From Siphonodentalium dalli (lineage: Eukaryota; Mollusca; Scaphopoda; Gadilida; Siphonodentaliidae), in NCBI GenBank assembly GCA_032622095.1, contig CP136063.1, positions 267,959,426 to 268,023,425 on the forward strand: a stretch of 64,000 nucleotides of DNA. The letters run 5' to 3'. Both the position numbers and the translations under genes were made by a program. A model generated the notes under the pieces. That model had not been told where the DNA came from. It worked only from the letters and a program-made list of their open reading frames with translations, and made no database searches. Positions 58,247 to 64,000 of this stretch are shown one piece after another (position 1 is the first letter of the stretch; the number at the start of each line of letters is the position of its first letter).

Positions 58247-59343
58247 TTTATAGCGAGGTGTTTTGTCGTGTTATCTCCCTTGGTTTACGGTTTATGAGGT
58301 GTCATGTCGTGTTATCTCCCTTGGCTTATGGTTTATAGCGAGGTTTTGTGTCGTGTTATCTCCCTTGTTTTACGTGTATAGCGATGTGTTGTGTCGTGCT
58401 ATCTCCCTCGGTTTACGGTTTATAGCGAGGAGTTGTGTCGTGTTTACTCCCTTGGTTTACGGTTTATAGCGAGGTGTTGTGTCGTGTTATCTCCCTTGGT
58501 TTACGGTTTATAGCGAGGTGATGTGTCGTGTTATCTACCTTGGTTTGCGGTTTATAGCGAGTTGTTGTGTCGTGTTATCTCCCTTGGTTTAAGGTTTATA
58601 GCGAGTTGTTGTGTCGTGTTATCTCCGTTTGTTTACGGTTTATAGCGAGGTGTTATGTCGTGTTATCTCCCTTGGTTTATGGTTTATAGCGAGGTCTTGT
58701 GTCGTGTTATCTCCCTTGGTTTACGGTTTATAGCGAGGTGTTGTGTCGTGTTATCTCCCTTGGTTTACTGTTTATAGCGAGATGTTGTGTCGTGTTATCT
58801 CCGTTTGTTTACGGTTTATAGCGAGGTGTTGTGTCGTGTTATCTCCATTGGTTTACGGTTTATAGCGAGGTATTGTGTCGTATTATCTACCTTGGTTTAT
58901 GGTTTATGAGGTGTTGTGTCGTGTTATCTCCCTTGGTTTACGGTTTATAGCGAGGTGAAGTGTCGTGTTATCTACCTTGGTTTGCGGCTTATAGCGAGTT
59001 GTTGTATCGTGTTATCTCCGTTGGTTTACGTTTATAGCGAGGTGGTGTGTCGTGTTATCTCCTTTGGTTTACGTTTATAGCGAGGTGTTGTGTCGTGTTA
59101 TCTCCCTTGGTTTACAGTTTATAGCGAGTTGTTGTGTCGTATTATCTCCCTTGGTCTATGGTTTATAGCGATGTGTTGTGTCGTGTTATTTCCCTTGGTT
59201 TATGGTTTATAGCGAGGTGTTGTGTCGTGTTATCTCCCTTGGTTTACGGTTTATAGCGCGAGTTGTTGTTCGTGTTATCTCCGTTGGTTTACGGTTTATT
59301 GTGAGGTGTTGTGTCTTGTTATCTCCGTTGCTTTACGGTTTAT
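58247..59343. repeat. 44-bp minisatellite (about 25 copies)
   Basis: Unit includes GGTTTATAGCGAGGTGTTGT, GTCGTGTTATCTCCCTTGG and TTTAC. It is more diverged than the other arrays, with 1-4 bp deletions in several units (for example TATGAGGTG lacking AGCG), so period slips to 39-45 bp. Confidence 0.95.
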
Positions 59344-59571
59344 GTAAACTGTAAAATTTAAAAGGAATGCGATTCGATGCGGCCATTTTTTATCAATGTG
59401 ATATCAATGTGCACCACGTGATCGCCGCATCCAATCAGCTAACAGGCACTATAGAGTGATTGAGGTGGACGTCATTTATGCCATGTGACGTCAATGGGAT
59501 GCCTATGAAGCATGCGGATTTATAAATATGGAAAAGCAGGAACATTGTAGTTCCAAGAAGAAGTGTGTAAT

Positions 59572-59749
59572 GAATAGACAGAACACAAGGCGAATCTTAA
59601 TCGAGAATCTTTTATCGAATTAGTTGCGGATGGCGCAAGGATATATTTCGCGAGAGCGTAGCTCGATCGAAATATAACTATCCGCCGTCCGCAACGAGTT
59701 CGATAACAAATTCGAGATAATGATGCATGTTGTGTTCTGTATTTATTCT
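59572..59749. repeat. Fold-back (hairpin) element
   Basis: Nested inverted repeats: outer GAATAGACAGAACACA with TGTGTTCTGTATTTATTC, middle TTATCGAATTAGTTGCGGA with TCCGCAACGAGTTCGATAA, inner ATATTTCGCGAGAGC with GCTCGATCGAAATAT. Non-coding, MITE-like. Confidence 0.7.
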
Positions 59750-60108
59750 ATACCCCGTGTCAGATAAGTTAAATCCATGACTGTCACCTTCATTGATACT
59801 ATTGTGATTTAACTCTGATGAATAACCAGTAATGTTCGCGGCATCACCGAAGCGGATCGTTGACGTTATGTCCGTCATCTTTCTTGGCGACAACGTCAAG
59901 AAGAATAGTTCCGACTTGTATTCCACTAGATGTATACGCATATATGTATTCGATGGTGGGATCCCGTTGAATACATGTGCCTCACTTCAAATGTGTGGAA
60001 TACAATACAAGTACAGAGGGATTCCATAGGAATTATGTTAAGAACGCCCTTTTTGCGAAGATCATTAACTATCACTAACTATTAAATTTATATGTTCAGA
60101 TAATAAGT

Positions 60109-60587
60109 TTAACCCTTTCAGTGCCAGGGGCCGATCTAATCGGCCCTAATTTACGGTCTGTAAAATCGGCTCTTAAAAATCAGAAAAAAAGGAAATTTTT
60201 TTTTTTTTAGATTTTTTTGGGTTGAATTTGTTTTGGGTATGCTTAAGCATGCTATAGCGAATTTAAAAACAGACTGGATAAAATTAGGGCATGTTATAAC
60301 TCAAAACTATCACCAAGTATTCATAGTAATAATTTTGATGCCCATGAAAAACGTAAGATTCCTTGGCACTAAACCTACAAAATAAGTCTGTTAAAGAATA
60401 TAAGAAAAAACTATTAAAATTGTAAAAAAATTGTAAAAAATAATAACAAATGATGAAAAATTGTTAGGCCAATGCATTCTTTCATATATGCGAGGCGACC
60501 TATGGTCGACTCTCTTATATAAGAGAATGCATCGGCACAGGGTATATGGGTTGATACAAAAATCGGACCTGGCACTGAAAGGGTTAA
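60109..60587. mobile_element. piggyBac-like MITE with a second terminus type
   Basis: TTAA at 60109-60112 and 60584-60587; 16-bp perfect inverted termini CCCTTTCAGTGCCAGG, then GGCCGAT against TCCGAT. One palindrome of the shared family lies at 60469-60535; the left-hand palindrome is absent. Terminal sequence differs from 6039-6436 after CCCTTT, so it is a different family carrying the same palindrome. Confidence 0.82.
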
Positions 60588-60746
60588 CAAGCGGTCGTTT
60601 TGTTAGACTTAATATCCAAACATTTCCCACCAACTAATATTAATCCTTCTGTAATTGTATGATATGTTGGTATATGGTACGTCTGTCGTCTGCTTATATT
60701 TACAGAACATGCCTCAAATGAGTAATATACCATTTCAATACATTAT

Positions 60747-60890
60747 ATAAATATTGCACGACCTGGAGGTGACTATGCGGATAGTGGTCCGATGGGAGGA
60801 ATAGTATTGAATAAATTAATAGTAATAGTAGGCTACTATTCATCGACCACTATTTCGGCATAGTCACCGACAAGCCGTGCAATATTTATT
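60747..60890. repeat. Short fold-back element
   Basis: Inverted repeats AAATATTGCACG, GGTGACTATGC and AGTGGTC at the left pair with GACCACTAT, GCATAGTCACC and CGTGCAATATTT at the right; about 45-bp arms, loop with ATAGTAATAGTAGGCTACTA. Confidence 0.7.
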
Positions 60891-61249
60891 AAATTTTATC
60901 GAATGTTCTTCATGCTGTCCCAGATCCCATATTTAATGTATGTACTTTTCATCGTAGAAAGCTTTTAGAATTTTCAGTGCGAATTGTGTTGTCTTTTGTT
61001 TTTTGCTGGTCAAATTCTGACCATTAAATTTCTTGCTTCTGACTATGCAAATATTAAATCTTCTTCATGGGTCATTATTGCCATTTGGGCTTATTTCGAA
61101 AGCAATTGACAGCAGGTGTCGTTGACGTCAAATAAAAAACAATAGACTTTTTTTTTACCGAAAAAGAAGATTCGTTTAGAAAAATTAGTAGTGCGAACTT
61201 AGGAAATTGACGAAAACCTCAAAGCGATATTGGGATTAGCGGAGAAAGA

Positions 61250-62975
61250 AACATAATACATCGTCACACCAAACATGGTGAAAATATCACACATAACATA
61301 ATGTATCGTCACACCAAACACTGGGAAAATATCACACATAACATAATGTATCGTCAAACCAAACATGGGGAAAATATCACACATAACATTATACATCGTC
61401 ACATCAAACATGTGGAAAATATCACAAATAGCATAAATAACATAATACGTCGTCACACCAAACATGGGGAAAATATCACAAATAAGGTAATACATCGTCA
61501 CACCAAACATGGGAAACTATCCCAAATAACGTAATACACCGTCACACCAAACATGGGAAAATATCATAAATAACATAATACATCGTCATACCAAACATGG
61601 TGAAAATATCACAAATAACATAATACATGATCACACCAAACATGGGGAAAATGTCACAAATAACATAAATAACATAATACATCGTCACACCAAACACCGG
61701 GAAAATATCACACATAACATAATACATGATCACACCAAACATGAGGAAAATGTCACAAATATCATAAATAACATAATACATCGTCATACCAAACATGGGG
61801 AAAATATCACACATAACATAATACATCGTCACACCAAACATGAGGAAAATGTCACAAATATCATAAATAACATAATACATCGTCACACCAAACATGGGGA
61901 AAATATCACAAATAACATAATACATGATCACACCAAACATGAGGAAAATGTCACAAATAACATAAATAACATAATACATCGTCACACCAAACATGGTGAA
62001 AATATCACAAATAACATAATACATGATCACACCAAACATGAGGAAAATGTCACAAATAACATAAATAACATAATACATCGTCACACCAAACACGGGGAAA
62101 ATATCACAAATAACATAATACATCGTCACACCAAACATGGGGAAAATATCACAAATAACATAATACATGATCACACCAAACATGGGGAAAATATCACAAA
62201 TAACATAAGTAACATAATACATCGTCACACCAAACATGGGGAAAATATCACACATAACATAATACATCGTCACACCAAACATGGGGAAAATATCACACAT
62301 AACATTATACATCGTCACACCAAACATGGGGAAAATGTCACAAATAACATAATACATCGTCACACGAAACATAGGGAAAATATCAAACATAACATAATAC
62401 ATCGTCACACCAAACATGGGGGAAATGTCACAAATAACATAATACATCGTCACACCAAACATGGGGAAAATATCACAAATAACATAATACATCGTCACAC
62501 CAAACATGGGGAAAATATCAAACATAACATAATACATCGTCACACCAAACATAGGGAAAATATCAAACATAACATAATACATCGTCACACCAAACATGGG
62601 GAAAATATCACAAATAACAATACATCGTCACACCAAACATGGGGAAATGTCACAAATAACATAATACACAGTCACACTAAACATAGGGAAAATATCAAAC
62701 ATAACATAATACATCGTCACACCAAACATGGGGAAAATATCACAAATAAGATAATACATCGTCACACCAAATGGAGAAAATATCACAAATAACAGAATAC
62801 ATCGTCGCGCCAAACATGGGGAAAATATCACAAATAACAATACATCGTCACACCAAACATGGGAAAATTTCACAAAAAACATAATACATCGTCACACCAA
62901 ACATGGAGAAAATATCACAAATAAGGTAATACATCGTCACACCAAACATGGGGAAAATATCACAAATGACATATT
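61250..62975. repeat. 45-bp minisatellite (about 37 copies)
   Basis: Unit carries AACATAATACATCGTCACAC, CAAACATGGGGAAAATATC and ACAAAT. Some units add 10-11 bp (AACATAAATAACATAATAC) and a paired variant uses GATCACACC with GAGGAAAATGTC; these alternate between 61620 and 62215 as composite units. The 351-codon minus frame is an artefact. Confidence 0.96.
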
Positions 62976-63842
62976 ATCCACCCCCTACCCCTCTCGACTA
63001 TGCATATCAAGCCCATCAGATATACGACACCTCTATCCGTCTACTAGACAGATAACGCATGCTCTACTTGACAGATACACTTAAAATATGCAAGGAAGAA
63101 AGGTTACCGGAACATTGGACAGTTAACCTCCAGAAGTTCGTGAATGACGTCACTGGATCGTAACAACGTTATGGAGCATCATTAGACGGACCATGCTGGT
63201 TTCCGTTGTTAGCGACCGTGTCATTAGAAACGTCAACATCCCCAACGTATTTTCGTGCAATCGTGGCGACACCGATCTAAACGATACGCCCCAAAACGCA
63301 CTAAAATATTATTGTTCAATGTTCAGTTGGTGAAGTCTAACTTGATTAAGCAATTGGCAGTTTGTTACTGTAAAGTATACGATATTCTTCCGTGAACTGG
63401 TGCATTTGCACTGCTGATCTTGGCGCTACTGCTTGTGCTACTGCTAAAGTTCAGAGTTTCAATTCATTAATAAGTTTCAAGCACAAACATCCAAATTCAC
63501 ATGACTGCTATACTTGTCCATTTCAGTTCTCAAGATTTGAACGTTACGCGAATCATTTAGATGTTATTAGAAATTAAACCATGCTATGATATTTTTCTGG
63601 CATAATTTAGTAATTATAAAGCGGACTATTTCGCGGTGCAGTCGCATGAATACAAAACTGTTTCATAATTAATTAGCCTCTACTATACAGATAAAGTCGC
63701 TAAGTAGGTCATCGCTTCTCTATAAGGAACCTGTGAATTTTGCGATGTTTTTGACAAAAACTGCGATAAAATGCATTTAAATTTGTTCGGTGGATAAACA
63801 TAACATCCGCATAGTGTAGCTGAATAGAGAATTTATTGACAT
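62976..63842 (+). pseudogene. Unique block between array parts, possible LINE RT trace
   Basis: An 867-bp block separates two parts of the same 45-bp array. Around 63090-63330, shifting plus frames give ERLPEHWTVNLQKFV, then RTMLVSVVSDRVIRNVNIPN and NRGDTDLNDT, loosely resembling RT motifs 1 to 2a (a REPEHWT...P.YK opening, then a DRVIR...G.GTDLNDT tail). This is weak. The remainder is unassigned. Confidence 0.3.
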
Positions 63843-64000
63843 TGGGAAAATATCACACATAACATAATACATCGTCACACCAAACATGTGGAAAATATCA
63901 CAAATAACATAATACATCGTCACACCAAACACGGGGAAAATATCACAATTAACATAATACATCGTCACACCAAACATGGGGAAAATATCACAAATAACAT
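63843..64000. repeat. 45-bp minisatellite, second part, cut by the window edge
   Basis: Same unit as 61250-62975, resuming with GGGAAAATATCACACATAAC and continuing to the end of the window. Confidence 0.95.

Noticed and set aside
61542-62597. 351-codon minus-strand frame resembling a membrane protein (MFGVTMYYV repeats)
   Set aside because: Product of the 45-bp array; hydrophobicity follows from the AT-rich unit.

Overview
The window is repeat-dominated, AT-rich eukaryotic DNA, most likely from an invertebrate animal. A mollusc or other lophotrochozoan is my guess: an APE-type LINE, degenerate piggyBac-like coding sequence, Helitron-like short elements and very large minisatellites occur together. 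This rests on element types only; no host marker gene is visible. I found no convincing host protein-coding gene, rRNA, tRNA or CRISPR array. Most long open frames run through tandem arrays whose unit lacks stop codons, so they are not genes.

Layout. 1-3.1 kb: 26-bp and 41-bp minisatellites around a short Helitron-like element. 3.3-9.6 kb: dispersed repeats and several inverted-repeat elements that carry a conserved 67-bp palindrome in different outer contexts (TTAA-bounded piggyBac-like MITEs, TA-bounded elements). 9.7-17.2 kb: fold-back DNA, local duplications, a degenerate array, an 11-bp minisatellite of about 1.8 kb and a GC-rich array. 17.5-21.9 kb: a nest of LINE remnants and Helitron-like elements. 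22.8-23.2 kb: the cleanest TA-flanked palindrome element. 24.6-25.9 kb: a LINE C-terminal remnant broken by a TTAA-flanked insert. 26.4-30.3 kb: a 41-bp array, then a 2.5-kb DNA transposon with roughly 60-bp terminal inverted repeats and a 5-bp target duplication. 31-35 kb: mostly unassigned, with a 408-bp tandem duplication. 35.6-37.5 kb: a decayed piggyBac transposase gene. 37.5-46.6 kb: dispersed repeats, a 170-bp-periodic degenerate array, a TIR element and minus-strand LINE 3' ends. 46.6-53.0 kb: the best gene region, a nearly complete non-LTR retrotransposon (ORF1, ORF2, 3' hairpin) that starts directly against a 25-bp tandem array. 53-64 kb: more palindrome MITEs and five further minisatellites (56, 22, 44 and 45 bp; the 45-bp array appears twice).

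How the parts relate. Coding capacity is confined to transposable elements: the LINE at 47.5-52.5 kb encodes an RNA-binding-type ORF1 protein and an endonuclease/reverse transcriptase; the piggyBac-like gene is a plausible relative of the enzyme that moved the TTAA-bounded MITEs, though its own terminus differs from theirs. Several LINE ends share a hairpin followed at once by AATAAA. Nested insertions allow relative dating in the 17-30 kb interval.
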